A DNA stretch of 64,000 nt from Ichthyophis bannanicus (GCA_033557465.1 JAWIIG010000037.1:2976001-3040000), one strand, 5' to 3'; counted from the stretch's first letter, positions 1-11,700 are shown. Numbers and translations: made by a program. The notes: generated by a model from the sequence alone, not told the origin.

Positions 1-1725
1 TAGTCTGAATCTGGGCAACTCCTCCCTGACCTCCTGAGCATACTTAAAAGCTCGGGAGAGAGCTTGATCAGCTCGCTGCTCTTGTGGAAAGTTAGGAAAC
101 TTTGCCACTAACTCAGCTGGCACCCAGGGTAAACTTTGACTAGCTAATATCTCAGCCCTACCCTGTGCTCTGCAAAGTCTCTCACGCCTCTTTTGTGCTT
201 TCAACTTTCTTACTTTACCAGATGATGGGATTATTAAATCATCATGAGAGGGTAAGTCTCCTAATAACTGTGCCTGCTCCCCCTCCTCCTTCTGCTGGCT
301 CTCTACCTTAGCCTGCGAGCGGGTAGATACAAGGCCCCTCTTATTACCCATAGTTTGGCCTTCTGGAAGCTTAACCATCTTTTTAGCTAGGGACTGAGGA
401 CTTCCAAATAAAGGCCCGGGAGCTATTACCATTAAACCTTCTCCCTCCTTCTTTCCTAGTCCTACCACTAGACCCTGCTTAAATCTTGGCCAGTCTCTTC
501 CTAGAACCAAATCAAAGGGTAGCCTAGGCACCACTGCTAACAGGACTTCCTCTTGTTCCCCCAGGCACTTAACCTTTAGCCTATAGGTGGGATATGATGT
601 TGCAGCACCATGAATGCATCTGATGTGAACTTGGCTTTCAGGGGTTCTAGGCACAAATCCTTCTTGGGCCTCTATCCTCTTCCAAAGCCTTTTTGACATC
701 ATACTCTGGTCTGCCCCAGAGTCTAACAAAGCATTTGTGGTAATTCCTTGCACATCAACCATCAAAAGAAATCCTTCTTTGGGCTGTTTTAAATCCACAC
801 CCATTAAACTAGTGTGTGTCTGGCATCCCTTTTCTAAATGTCCCCATTTTCCACATTTGAAACATTTCTTTCTATTCCACTGTGTCATCTGGTTTGATAC
901 AGTACATTCATTTTCAGAAACATTTTTAATTATTTTCTTTTCTGATACAGCACATCTTGCCTCAGCACCAATCTTCAGAGGGCCACCCATTCTATGGCAA
1001 GCCTGCGTGGCTTCCAAGAATCTCTCTGCTAGCATGGTTGCCTCTCCAAGATTTTGGCAATTTTGCTGTATAAGGAAAGTGTGCAAATCTTTAGGGACCG
1101 CAGACATAAATTGTTCAAGCATTATAATGTCTAATAACATTTCTACCGTCTTTTGCTCAGGCTCCAACCATTTTACAGCTAAACCTCTGATTCTCTGACT
1201 CAGAGCCCTGGGTGTTTCACCCACTCTCAATGTAGTAGCTCTAAACATTCGCCTATACTCTGAAATAGACAACCCTAGGCGATTTCTAATAGCAGCCTTT
1301 ACATCCTTATAATTCAAAGCCTGGGCTGCTGGCATTGCTCTGTAAGCTGCAAGCGCCTCTCCAGTTAATGAGGCTGCCAGCCTTACTGCCCACTGGGTCT
1401 CTGGCCATGCTAATGCTTGTGCCACTCTTTCAAAAGATTCTAGAAAATCATCAACATTATCATCTGGAGTTAGCTTCCCAAAACTAAATGCCCCAATTCC
1501 TTGATTGAGTCCCACACTGTCCACATGTGGTGTACCAGTATTTACTGCTGGTCTTGCACCTGTTCCACTTTGGTTCTGCAGCTTAACTAGGGCTTGCACC
1601 AGATCAAGCACTGGCTTCTGCTGGTCCATTAAGGCTTTCATAGCAGCGTCCTGAGCCTGCTGTGCTAGCTCCTGTTGCCTGCTAAACTGGGCTGCCATCC
1701 ACTGAGGTAGTTCCTTTGGATCCAT
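1..1725 (-). CDS. Gypsy-type retrotransposon gag-protease, partial
   Basis: This frame opens at an ATG (1725-1723) and stays open for 575 codons to the window edge, so it is truncated only by the window. Around residues 93-242 it resembles a SCAN/capsid domain, including an AYRAMP block, a spaced YRRMFR and a LEQF block. This is the capsid type of Gmr1-like Ty3/Gypsy elements, from which vertebrate SCAN domains are thought to derive. A CCHC zinc knuckle (CFKCGKWGHLEKGC) lies near residues 286-300. An aspartic protease follows, with active site DSGAD near 334-338 and the second flap block LGRDW near 410. The product would package and process element RNA in cytoplasmic particles. Reverse transcriptase and integrase would lie beyond base 1. 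I saw no stop or frameshift, so the copy may be young. Assignment to LTR/Gypsy is firm; the subfamily is inferred. Confidence 0.88.
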   Translation of the reverse strand, partial: MDPKELPQWMAAQFSRQQELAQQAQDAAMKALMDQQKPVLDLVQALVKLQNQSGTGARPAVNTGTPHVDSVGLNQGIGAFSFGKLTPDDNVDDFLESFERVAQALAWPETQWAVRLAASLTGEALAAYRAMPAAQALNYKDVKAAIRNRLGLSISEYRRMFRATTLRVGETPRALSQRIRGLAVKWLEPEQKTVEMLLDIIMLEQFMSAVPKDLHTFLIQQNCQNLGEATMLAERFLEATQACHRMGGPLKIGAEARCAVSEKKIIKNVSENECTVSNQMTQWNRKKCFKCGKWGHLEKGCQTHTSLMGVDLKQPKEGFLLMVDVQGITTNALLDSGADQSMMSKRLWKRIEAQEGFVPRTPESQVHIRCIHGAATSYPTYRLKVKCLGEQEEVLLAVVPRLPFDLVLGRDWPRFKQGLVVGLGKKEGEGLMVIAPGPLFGSPQSLAKKMVKLPEGQTMGNKRGLVSTRSQAKVESQQKEEGEQAQLLGDLPSHDDLIIPSSGKVRKLKAQKRRERLCRAQGRAEILASQSLPWVPAELVAKFPNFPQEQRADQALSRAFKYAQEVREELPRFRL

Positions 1726-1739
1726 CTTGATCCCTGCAA

Positions 1740-2680
1740 GAAACAAAGAAAAAAAAACAAAGTGCACCACCTTCCAAACAGGTTTTTTTTTTCTACTTTT
1801 TTTTTTTTCAATTACCCCTGTGCCTTATTCCCATCCACCACTAGACATGCCCAGGTACTTGTTACCTTATGCCAGTGATGAATCCAGCTCTGCACAGGGT
1901 CTTTTCCTCCTGGGACAGCTACCTGGAACATCCACTTCTCCTCCAAAGTGCAGTTGAGGGAAAATCTTTTTTTTCAGCTTTAACTTGAACTTTAGTTGTA
2001 ATCCTCAGCAAGTAAATCCCTTTGCGCAAAAGCAATCCGAAAAACTACGCCATTTGTCAGACGGCTGCCTGGGTGAGAATCTTCACAGTCTTGGCAAGTG
2101 CATATATCTATATGATTTGCAAGGGATTGTGGGCAATGCAGTTCATTCACACCAGACACAGCTGCTCACAATAATTAGTTGTGCTTTTGGGTAAAGCCAA
2201 TAAGATATTTATTTATGGGGTTATTTCTCCCAACACAGATATGCTTGGTAGCACATAAATCAGGTTACTTGCTTTCAGTGTTAAACTTGGAAAAACAAAA
2301 ACAAGAAAACAACATTTGAACTTGTCAGGCAATCAAAGCAAAAGAAATAAGACCTGGTTGGCAACAAACTGGTCTTTTCTGTAGGCTTTAGCTAATATTC
2401 TCTTAGCATATATCAAACAACAAACCAAAAGCTACAAAGAAAGAAAAAAACTGTTCTTTTCAGGTTAACTTCTTATATCTTCCCACATAGATTCAGAAGT
2501 GATTCTCTCCTAGCTCACAAGCAATTAGGTAAGGCTCAATTGCTAGCAGTTATCCAGCTGAAACCCCTTAGCTGGCTTGCTTTCTACTGCGTGGCTAGAA
2601 ATCTTACTCAGGAGCTTTTCTGAGTAGATTAAAGAACAAGTTTGTATTTCTTTGTGATGGTTGCTGTACTTTATAACAGA
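1740..2680 (-). other. Gypsy 5' untranslated and putative LTR region
   Basis: This stretch lies just upstream of the gag ATG and has no credible coding frame. On the minus strand it carries a TATA-like TTATAAAG near 2667-2677 and an AATAAAT polyadenylation-like signal near 2207-2216, the order expected of U3 then R-U5. I could not fix TG/CA ends, a primer binding site or a second LTR, so the boundaries are a guess. Confidence 0.35.
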
Positions 2681-2683
2681 AAA

Positions 2684-3778
2684 TCACCAAAGGAGTTTAG
2701 ACAGAGAGCAGTCCATGTAAACAGATTCCTCATCTGCTATCACCCCCTCTTCTTCAACAAGCATGGGTTCAATGTCATGGATTGGCATAGATGAATCTCC
2801 CAATGGAGCACTTTCAGGAGAATACTTGTTTCCCTGCTGTCTTTCAAGGTTATAGCTAGAGCATAGATCAGTGTTCATACCTGAGCTTCCATTGCTGTTA
2901 GAGTTCCTCTCTATATAGCCTGGCCAGTATGTAGTCCAGTTCTTATGTCCAGCCTTCCAATCCAGATCCATGGACACTGGATCTCTCTTCACATACCTTC
3001 TGGCACGGGTCTTAGGGTCCCTTCCACGTGCAGCCGTCTCTCTCACAGGTACCGTCTGGAGATTCCTAGCTCTGCAGCACCATTCCTCTGGCTTTCTCCA
3101 GTCCAATGGTGTATGCTGGCCCTTGGAATGCCTCCCAGTATACGTACTGCTCTGGACTCTTCTAGACCTCTCAAAGGCTTTTTTCTTCCTTCTTCCAAAG
3201 GGTTTCTTTCCCTCTCTGTCCATCCGGTTTGGCTTCTGCTTCTGATGATCCTCCTGATGATGAAGATGATCAAGCTCAAGCTGATTCTCTGTAGAATAAA
3301 CTCTACCTTTATTCTGCTTAGATGAGTGCTCCTCCCTAACACAGCGCAGCTGTGCTGAATCAGGCCCTGCCCTTTGAGATGAGTGCTTAGGGATTACCTC
3401 ATAGCCCTCCTTATTGAACACACGTTTCTCCACTTCAGCTCCTCTAATGGCTGCTGGAAACCTGGTGCATTCTGGGACTGGTAGTCTTTTATGAGAAAAT
3501 TCTGTTTTCTTATTTCTACCAGAACTGACAGGTTGCTTGTTCAGAGTCACTTCACCTTTTCTATAGCTCCTTCCTGAGCTATGATAAGCTTCCTTATCAC
3601 AGATCACACACAGGTCACATGCACATGCCGCCACACAGACACCTGGCACCATGTGTGTGTGCGGCGGAAGGTGTGTGCACGACCTGTATGTGGTCCTGGA
3701 TGACATGGAGCAATGGCTACATCTTCTAGAGCACACCAACCGGTGGCTGGCAGGGTCCATCCAGTGGATGGGCTCCAA
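2684..3778 (-). CDS. Unrecognised charged ORF upstream of the Gypsy LTR region
   Basis: This open frame of about 360 codons first reads through TG-rich DNA above base 3600. The part below about 3600 (about 300 codons) has a different, coherent character. It is rich in Lys, Arg, Glu, Ser and Gln, with a basic block (GRRKKKAFERSRR) in the middle and an acidic C-terminus. I recognise no family. It ends right where the putative Gypsy LTR would begin on this strand. It could therefore be the 3' end of another Gypsy copy in head-to-tail arrangement, an accessory ORF, or chance. No ATG is clearly preferred. The composition break near 3600 suggests an insertion boundary. Confidence 0.3.
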   Translation of the reverse strand: MEPIHWMDPASHRLVCSRRCSHCSMSSRTTYRSCTHLPPHTHMVPGVCVAACACDLCVICDKEAYHSSGRSYRKGEVTLNKQPVSSGRNKKTEFSHKRLPVPECTRFPAAIRGAEVEKRVFNKEGYEVIPKHSSQRAGPDSAQLRCVREEHSSKQNKGRVYSTENQLELDHLHHQEDHQKQKPNRMDREGKKPFGRRKKKAFERSRRVQSSTYTGRHSKGQHTPLDWRKPEEWCCRARNLQTVPVRETAARGRDPKTRARRYVKRDPVSMDLDWKAGHKNWTTYWPGYIERNSNSNGSSGMNTDLCSSYNLERQQGNKYSPESAPLGDSSMPIHDIEPMLVEEEGVIADEESVYMDCSLSKLLW

Positions 3779-3958
3779 GATGAAGTGCCTGCTTGGTCAG
3801 CAGCCATCCCCTGGTGGGCATCCCAGGAGCATGTGATGGCCCCTGTTGTGCCCACACACGTGCCCTGTGCTGTCCTGTCGCCCGCCACCCAACATGGTGA
3901 AAGGGAATGGGAAGACAGCAACACCCACAACAGCTGGGGAAATATGACCTCGAGTGTA

Positions 3959-4030
3959 CACTGTTGGGAACAGGACACTGGGCTTGCTGGAGCTTTGTTC
4001 GACCAGTATGCCATTTCTTATGTTCACATG
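3959..4030 (+). repeat. CR1 3'-end remnant
   Basis: The phrase running from 'ctgttgggaacaggacac' to 'tgccatttcttatg' matches, with scattered changes, the 3' terminus of the CR1 element that ends near 50,786 ('ggaaacaggatactgggctt' to 'tggcatttcttatg'). Only the tail is recognisable. Confidence 0.55.
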
Positions 4031-4960
4031 TTGCATTGGGGATATATGCTTTGTAAATAGTTTGTAAAAACAGTTTTGATAATACATCACAATGGTCATA
4101 CGTCTCCCTTACAGACAGACTGTGGACATCAGCATGGGACATGTGTGTAGATCAGCATGTGTATGTATGGTAGACATGGGTATCATACATGTTCTGTGTC
4201 CACACACAGTTGTGGGGGCTGCCCATGTGTATAGGTGTCTGAGTCCCATGTTGACCTTGTGATGTGCCAATGTGGGGCATGTCCTAAAGTCCCTGGTCAC
4301 GTGCGTGCTGTGTACAATGTGTTGGAACCATATCTGATGCACCATGCTTGTGTGCCAATAGGGGAAACGGCTAGCAGCGGGTTGGTGGCATGGAGGGTGA
4401 GATGCAATGCTGCACCCAGAAGCTGCTCCGGGGGATAGCTGTTGGGGCGACATAGGTCAATGCATGTCACAGGGCTGAGCGGTGGGCGATTACAAGTGCT
4501 AATGAAGGGTGAACAGCTGACCAGAGCAAGCCACTGTTGTCTCCCTGTGCTGTATGCAAGCCTGTGAGGGATGTCAGCCACGTAGGCCCTGCAGTGGGCA
4601 GGGAGGATGGGCACACATGTGTCTCCAATGATGGAGGGTCTATGGGGTGGGAGAGGGTGGCACATCCCTACACCAGACATGTAGCACCATGAACATATGG
4701 CTGTTCAATGGGAGAGGCTTGGTATACCCCCACGCATAGGTTATAGGGCGGGGACCTGGCACAGTCCATGCCACATGGCATGGTCTGACCTATGTGTGCC
4801 GATAGGTGGCAGTACAGACACCCCACCACTGAGGGGCATGGGTAAGGCACATGTGGGCAGGGAGAAAACAGGAGGTGCAGGGTACGTAGGGGTCCACAGT
4901 GCCATACATTGGAATCAAACGCAAAGAATGTAACATTTTAACATGTTTTATTTGTAATGT

Positions 4961-7165
4961 TTACATTCTCCGTGGCCGGCCACGGCAACCACGGCCCAGC
5001 CAATCCCTCTGTTGTGGGGCTGGCGGTGCAGCCTCTGGTGCCGGTGCTGGCTGCTGAGACCATGCCAGCATGGCCTCCTGGGCATTGGCAATGCATAGCA
5101 GTGCCCCTGCTATGACATCAGCTGTTGACTGCAGCTGTTGCAGTCCCTGATTTGTGGCCAACAAATCCTGGTGTATGGCCACCAGAGCCTGACGAGTGCC
5201 TGTGGGTGATACCTCTTTCAAACACAAATGTCACACATGCACATGTCAGGCATATCCCACCAGATCAGTCTGCAGAACAATCATGCCTGCCAAAACTAGC
5301 AATGCATGACCATGTTTAGATCTGTGTCTTCCATGAGCCATCCCCATGTCTGGAAGGGGTCTGGATGAGGGGTCATGGGAATCACAGATCTCACACATGC
5401 CAGTGTGACAGGTTAATCTGTTGATGCTTGATCTGCACCCTGGTTGTCTGAGATAGGTCAGATGACGTGAGGGGTCAGCACACACACATACATATATCGG
5501 GGGTTCCCTGCCCTCTACAATGCCGGTGCACAGTGCAGATCATGTTGACAGACTATGCTGCATAACAATACCCATGGAGGGGTATCTGGGTGGCCTGTTA
5601 ACAGTGGTTTCCGCTGTCTGCTCACTTGGGGTATATGGCCATGCACAGTATGTGTGTGTCTGAGCCCCTCAAACATGCTGACACCTGACAAACCATCCGA
5701 CAGGAGGGTGGAACGTACATGGCACATATTACCCCCCCTCCCCAAACATTATAAACAATCTGTTATGTTGGCAACATCCAGTCCCCTTGTGGATGTTGCC
5801 AACACACACAGGGGTATTGGTGTGTATGCTGTTACCCACCTTTGGCATCGTGCTGTGCTGAGGCATTGTGGGCCCTGAGCTACGCCAGGATGGTGGCCAT
5901 GGTTGTGGGTGTGGTGTCTGCTGATCCTGGCGCCTGCATGGGGTGGTGTGTGGCCGTCATTCCAGCGCCCGCTCCAGCCTTTGCGGTGCTGCCAGCGTCC
6001 CCAAATGTGGCACTATCTGTCGCCGTGTCCTGTGCCTCGGGCACCTCATAGTTTTCTGGTGTTTCATCCCCTTCACTTGTGTCCCCGGGACTGCGGCCTC
6101 TGGCTTCTCCCCACCCTGAGGCCCTGCCACATCCTCCTCCTCAGGTGCCACCATGATCGTGTAGTCACCTGGGTTGTGGAAAAGCATACACAGCACAGAT
6201 AGGTTTGCACAGTCCAACTATGTACACGTGTGTAGTACATCCACCCCATGATCAATGTGTGCTTGGGGGTGCCCTGTACGTGTGCTACATAGATACTACT
6301 ACACCTCAAAATACTACTATTAAGCAACTATATGGCACTGCTAAGCACACGCATCACTGTGATTATAGTATGACAAACGGACATTCCCTGTTCAGCGGGC
6401 CTTTTAATCGTAACAGACAGAGCAATAACAGGTGTGGGAGGAGGTTTGTAGCAGGAGTGAGGAGACATGTGTAGAGCAGATAGAAAAAGGGATGGTGTTA
6501 GAAACACATGCGAGAGGAAGACACAAACATGAGAATTAAAAGGGGTGTGATGGAGTACAGCACACCCATGTGCCACAAATGCTTAAGCTGCAGAAACAGG
6601 TATGAGAGTTTGCAAGCAGATGGCTGACGCATAGACAAAGCACATTGCAGGGATGGATTGGGAGCATCAAGGTGTATGTTGCATACATACCTGCCTGGGG
6701 ATGGGCGGTGTCCAGGGCCTCTGGCAGTCCCCGCAGGTATATTGGCCCAAGCCGGTCGGCCAGCTCCTGCTCCAGGGGTGTGAGGGTTGGAGTGAAGGGG
6801 CCACCCCCACCGGTGCCCATGGCGTGTTGCCTTTCGGCAACCATGTGTGCTTGCACACCATGTTTTATGTCGCTGAAGCACTTCCTGAGGCTGTCAATGT
6901 CCCTGGGTGGCCCCCCTGCCTCTGCCACAGCCACCTGCACCTCCTCCTACACTTCTGTGTGTGTGGCCACTGTGGTGGTGCTGCTGAGCCGCCCATAGAG
7001 AACCTCGTAGTTCTCCAGAACACTGGCCAGCAGGATATGGTTTTTCTGAGGGCTGAACCGCACAGCCCTCCTCCGTTCTGCAGCTGACACCGGTATCCGC
7101 CTTCTCTTGGCAGTGGGGGGCCCCTGTGTGGGCTGGGACCCACCCGATGTGCCTGCGGCCACCAC
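4961..7165 (-). pseudogene. Harbinger Myb/SANT-like partner protein, three exons, inactivated
   Basis: Modelled exons are 7165-6691, 6168-5840 and 5214-4961, joined by GT-AG introns of 522 and 625 bp. The donors read CAG|GTATGT and AAG|GTGGGT. Exon 1 holds a basic stretch (AKRRRIP) and a Myb/SANT-like block (RFSPQKNHILLASVLENYEV). Exon 2 is acidic and low-complexity. Exon 3 encodes a Gln/Leu-rich coiled-coil-like tail (LLATNQGLQQLQ) and a basic end. Three lesions are visible: an in-frame TAG at 6949-6947, a second TAG at 5882-5880, and a one-base loss in the C-run near 6083-6086 that shifts the frame. A TATA box for this gene lies at 7603-7611 and an AATAAA-like signal near 4945. The family role is DNA binding and nuclear import of the Harbinger transposase. 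This copy cannot make a full protein, although the partner transposase is open. The exon joins are inferred from frame continuity. Confidence 0.72.
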
Positions 7166-7189
7166 TCCAGGCCCATCACTCCCTCCCTG

Positions 7190-7570
7190 CTGGTGGCTGC
7201 CCCTCCCCCACTCCAGCCATGTGCTGCTGCTCCATCACCCTACGCTCCTCTCCCTCCCTATCACTCATTCCTGCTCCTAACCCCATGGGCTCCACCTCAC
7301 ACCTACTTGCCGCCCCCCTCCTCTCCCTGCTGTCTGCTACACACCTCTCCTGTCTCTCTCACCTGCTGCTCTCCTCCCCTCCTCTCTCCCTCCTCTGCTT
7401 GGCCACACACCTCTCCACCTGCCTCTCCACTCTCCAACACCTCTCCACCTGCCTCTCACTCTCCCCACCACCACTACTTACAAACACAGCCTCCTACACC
7501 TCACACCTTCTCCTGACACTATCTCAACCTTGCTAACACCACACGGCTTCTCTCTCTCTCTCTCCTACAC
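7190..7570. repeat. C/T-rich 5' leader of the Myb-like gene
   Basis: Strongly pyrimidine-rich on the plus strand, with short internal repeats of 'acacctctccacctgcctct' and a (TC)n run near 7549-7564. It lies between the Myb-gene TATA box and the first ATG, so on the minus strand it would be a purine-rich 5' untranslated region. ORFs here are low-complexity artefacts. Confidence 0.6.
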
Positions 7571-7613
7571 AAACCCCTCAACGTGACCCAGGTGTGCAGG
7601 TGTATTTATAGGG
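7533..7613 (-). promoter_or_regulatory. Mirrored core promoter, Myb side
   Basis: On the minus strand this reads ACCCTATAAATAC, then CACCTGCACACCTG, then GTTGAGGGGTTTGTGTAGGA and GCCGTGTGGTGTTAG. The same ordered blocks occur on the plus strand at 8421-8498. A clean TATAAATA (7611-7603) places it as the promoter of the Myb-like gene. Confidence 0.65.
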
Positions 7614-7660
7614 TTTTTTTACGTAACGCGCGTTGCGCATGTGCAAACAGCTACTGCACA

Positions 7661-7981
7661 TTTTTTATTTATTTTATTTGGCTGCATTTATATCCCGCTT
7701 TTCACCGGGTCAAAGCTGTTGGGGGATACATTTAACATGAGGGGATATGACACACATACACTAATACTTACAGGGAACATGAGCAATGGAGGGTTAAGTG
7801 GCTTGCCCAAGACCACAAGGAGCACCTGTGGGACTAGAAACCCCAGTCCTTCCGGCCCAAGGTTGCTGTCCTCTAGTGGGATTTGAACCACCTACCTTCC
7901 AGCCTGTGGTACCTTGCCCTAACCACTAGGCTACGCCTCCCTCCGGCCTGTGGTACCTTGCCCTAACCACTAGGCTATGCC
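7661..7981 (-). mobile_element. tRNA-headed SINE, L2-type tail
   Basis: Read on the minus strand it starts with a tRNA-like head (GCCTAGTGGTTAGGGC, then B-box-like GGTTCAAATCCCAC). A MIR/CORE-like phrase follows (TTGGGCAAGCCACTTAACCC). It ends in GGGATATAAATGCAGCC plus an A/T-rich (AAAT)n tail. Related copies are at 58098-58349 and 61645-61820. The first about 40 bp of the head are tandemly duplicated (7900-7943 and 7944-7981). It is inserted between the two mirrored promoters. Confidence 0.78.
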
Positions 7982-8412
7982 ATCGCACGAGGGTGGCAGT
8001 TGCGCATGTGGCACATGCGCATGCGTGTGCCTCACAACTGCTGCACTCGTTCCTGCGCATGTGCAATTGGCACACTCGTGTGCCGGCACATGCGCAACAC
8101 ATGCAACTGCCGCGCTCGTGCGCCGGCGCATGTGCAACGCGTGCAACTGCTGCGCTTGTGTGCCGGTGCATGAGCAACCGCCGTGCTTTGCGTCGGTGCA
8201 TGTTGTGCTTGTGCGCTGGCGCATGTGCAACTGCCGCGCTTGTGCGCTAGTGCTTGTGCAACTGCCACACTCGTGTGCCAGCACATGCATAACACGCACA
8301 ACTGCTGCACTCGTGCACCGGCACATGCGCAACTGCCATGCTCGTGTACCAGCACATGTGCAACACACGCAACTGTTGCGCTTGTGTGGCAGCGCATGGC
8401 AACGTGTGCAAT
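7982..8412. repeat. CpG-rich minisatellite between divergent promoters
   Basis: About ten degenerate units of roughly 35-45 bp are built from 'gcgcaactgc', a C/T-G-C-'gctcgtgtgccgg' block and 'cacatgcgcaac'. It is rich in TGCGCA and CpG while most of the window is CpG-poor. It separates the two Harbinger TATA boxes. All six frames are open over long stretches because the repeat lacks stop triplets, so those ORFs mean nothing. Confidence 0.75.
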
Positions 8413-8420
8413 GTAACTAT

Positions 8421-8498
8421 ACCCTTTAAATATACCTGCACACCTGATTCACATTGAGGGTTTTGTGTAGGAGAGTGAAAGAGGCCGTGCCGTGTTAG
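8421..8498 (+). promoter_or_regulatory. Mirrored core promoter, transposase side
   Basis: Reads ACCCTTTAAATATACC, then TGCACACCTG, CATTGAGGGTTTTGTGTAGG and GGCCGTGCCGTGTTAG. It is the inverted counterpart of 7613-7533. The TATA-like element is 8425-8434. The start site it would set lies just upstream of the L1 insertion, so the transposase 5' leader is now split by 5.4 kb. Confidence 0.62.
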
Positions 8499-8760
8499 AG
8501 TGGAGAGTCCAAGGAAGGTATATTGTGTGTAGTGGTTGTTTTTTTTTTTTTTTAATTCTTTATTTTCATTTTATAACAACATAGGAAAGGAAGACATACA
8601 GCTAAAAGACAGATACATAACGTGTAATACATACACCAAAGTAAAACCCCTACCACCCCCCTGCTTCTTCTCTAGAAAACTAATCATACCCGAAGCGGGC
8701 GTGTACTTACATTATTGTGTTACGAAACCTAACGGTGATCTGAAACATGATGAGTGCACA

Positions 8761-11700
8761 TTATACAGGCATGTTGGAGCAATGAGCAGATTGTACATAA
8801 TCATTAAGCATCTGCCATTTAGACAAGCGAGAGTGAGATTGGGCATGGGGAAAGGCTCTCCGAGGTGTCTGCTCATATTTGCTATATAAGCAGACAAGGT
8901 TCCACCATTCATTGGCAGTAAGTCTAGAGCTATCCTTCCAATTCCTCGTGATTAAGCATATGGCTATACCCAGCATGAAATCGAGGAGAAAGCGACCCTT
9001 CTTAGGAAGAGAGGGGACCTCCGCCACAGAGCGGAGTCCCACAATCTTCCAAGAGAGAGGTTCGTGAAGGTGTAAGATATATTGAATACAACCCCAGACC
9101 CGCCTCCAATAAACCTGTAGTTGAGGACATTCATAGATAACATGAACGAAGGTACCCACAGCAGTATGGCAAGACCAACACTGGTCCCTGGCATTTGTGT
9201 TCCATTTGGCTATTTTTTCTGGGGTATAAAAGCATCTGTGTGCAAAAAAGAAGAGAGTTTGGGTAACAGAGGCAGACCGGGAAACCCGCACAACTTTGCT
9301 CCAGGAAACGCTCCATTGCACAGGGGTTAAAGTGGTTTGCAGTTCGCGCTCCCAGGCTTGTTGGGCTCTAGAAGTGGCCGTGTCTGTACCCTGACATAAT
9401 ATTTTATAAAAGTTAGAGGCAACCCCATGTGTATTACTAATAGAGTGAACTATCTCTAATAGCCCGTCCTCAGTAGGAGCAGAGGGCGGCATGATTCGGG
9501 CACTTGTGAGGCAGTGTTGAAGCTGCATCAATTGAAAGTAGTGTTTCGCTGGTAAAGCAAATTCCTTTTGTAAATCAGAAAAGGTTTTCCAGCGAGCTGC
9601 AGAGAAAAGCTGTTGGGGTGTCCAGATCCCCCTGGAGTACCAGGGTTTCCATGCTATCGTTCTATTTAAGACTTGAATTCTGGGGTTATTCCATAGCGGG
9701 AGTCCGTCCTGAGGACAAACGTTCGGGCCCAGGGACAGAATGAGAGAGTTAAAGGCCGCAAGAGTATCGACAATCATTGGTGGATGGCGGGTGTCTACTT
9801 GATAGGACATACCGGGGAGATGGGTCAACGGAATTGGACTACTAAGCTCCTCTTCTATGTCAAGCCAAACTGGTCTGCTGTCTGTTGAGGCAGCTAGCCA
9901 TCGGGCACCTTGCTTAAGTAGGAAGGCTCGATGATATTTAAGAAAATCAGGAAATCTGGTACCCCCTCTTTCCTTTGCAGACTGTAGTTTTTGTTTAGCT
10001 ATCCTTGGTGGCTTGCCCTGCCAGAGATAACGGACGAGGAGGCCCTCAATATCTTTATAAGTATGTAACGGGAGTAAGCATGGCAGCATTTCTAAAATGT
10101 AGTTCACTTTGGGGACTATCATCATTTTCACAGTTTCTAAGCGGCCCCACCATGTAAGAGATAAGGGAGACCAACGATTCGTGAGCTCGCGGACTTTGGA
10201 GACTACCTCTTTGGCATTAAAACTGATAGTGTCCTCTAAAGGAGAACAGTAATGGACCCCGAGATACTTCACCATGCGGGATTGCCAAAGGAAGGGAAAG
10301 GCCTGCATGTCAGCCTCATGTACCCAGCGGTTCAGTGGGAATGCCACAGATTTGGTCCAGTTAATTTTATAGCCCGATAATTGTGAGTATCCGTCAATCA
10401 GATCCAAGACAGCTGGAACCGAATCGAGGGATACGAAAAGCATAAGGTCATCTGCATATGCAGAGAGTTTAATCTCCCTATGACTGAAGGGGACACCTCG
10501 AATACGTGCGGACTGTCGAATCAGGAGGGCTAGAGGTTCGAGAGCTAGATCAAAGAGCATTGGTGATAGGGGGCAACCTTGACGCGTGCCTCTTTGGAGG
10601 TTAAATGGCGAGGACTTGATAGCATTTACACAAATACTGGCGACGGGTTGAGTATACATGACTTGGAGATATCGGAGGAAGCCCTCCCCAAAGCCATACC
10701 ATCGGAGAACTGCAAATAAGAAGGGCCATTCTAGGCGGTCAAAGGCTTTTTCGGCATCCAGGGAAAGACCCACCCATGGATGATCTAGATTGGCAGCACT
10801 GGATAGCACATGGCACAAGGTCCGAGCATTGTCAGCAGTTGATCTGCCGGGTATAAAACCGCATTGGTCGGGGTGAATTAGGGTGGCCATCCTGTCAGAT
10901 AGCCGGGTGGCCAAGATCGTTGCAAAGATCTTATAATCGGCATTAAGTAGGGAGATTGGACGGTAGTTGGCGGTTAGCAGCGGGTCCCTGCCTTCTTTCT
11001 CAAATACTACCACATTACCTGCGGAAAAGGATCCCAAAGAGGATGTATCTACCGCAAGGGCAGTAAAATAGAGTTTTAAATAGGGAACTAAGTCTGCACT
11101 GAACGTTCTATAGAATTCGGTCGGGAGACCATCAGGCCCTGCGGCACGGCCCGAGGCTGTTCGCCTTAGGGCAGATTGGATCTCTGAAGTAGAGAAGGGT
11201 TCATCCATCGCATCCCTATCATCTTCAGAGAGGGTCGGCCGTTGAATGCCAGAAAGCCATCGCTCGAATGTCTCTGACGAGAACTCACATTCAGATTGAT
11301 ATAGGCGGGTATAGAAATCCCGAAAGAGCTCTACAATGTCGGAGTCTGTGGTCACTATGCCCCCTCCCTGTGAAGCTCGAAGGGCCGCTACACGTTTGGC
11401 TTCTTTTTGACCTTTCAAGGCGTTGGCTAAGAGTCGACCGGCTCGGTTATTTTCACGATAATATGTCCCTCGCTGAAGCTCAATACTCTTAGAGGCTGCA
11501 GTTGAGAGGATTGAATTATATTGAAAACGGAGACGCTGTAATCGAATTAATATACATGGATCAGTACGTGAAGTTAGAACTCGTTCACCTGCTTTTATTT
11601 GTTGGTCTAGTATGAGTAGCTGCTGTTTGCGTTGTTTTCGCAGGCGGATTTGATAGCTAGTGATCGTTGCTCGAATGGCCGCTTTGAAGCCCTCCCACCA

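Noticed and set aside
7982..8412. CRISPR-like array
   Set aside because: Units are degenerate and contiguous without unique spacers, and the genome is clearly eukaryotic.
7926..8441. Overlapping long Cys/His-rich ORFs on both strands
   Set aside because: All frames are open because the minisatellite lacks stop triplets; the peptides are simple repeats.
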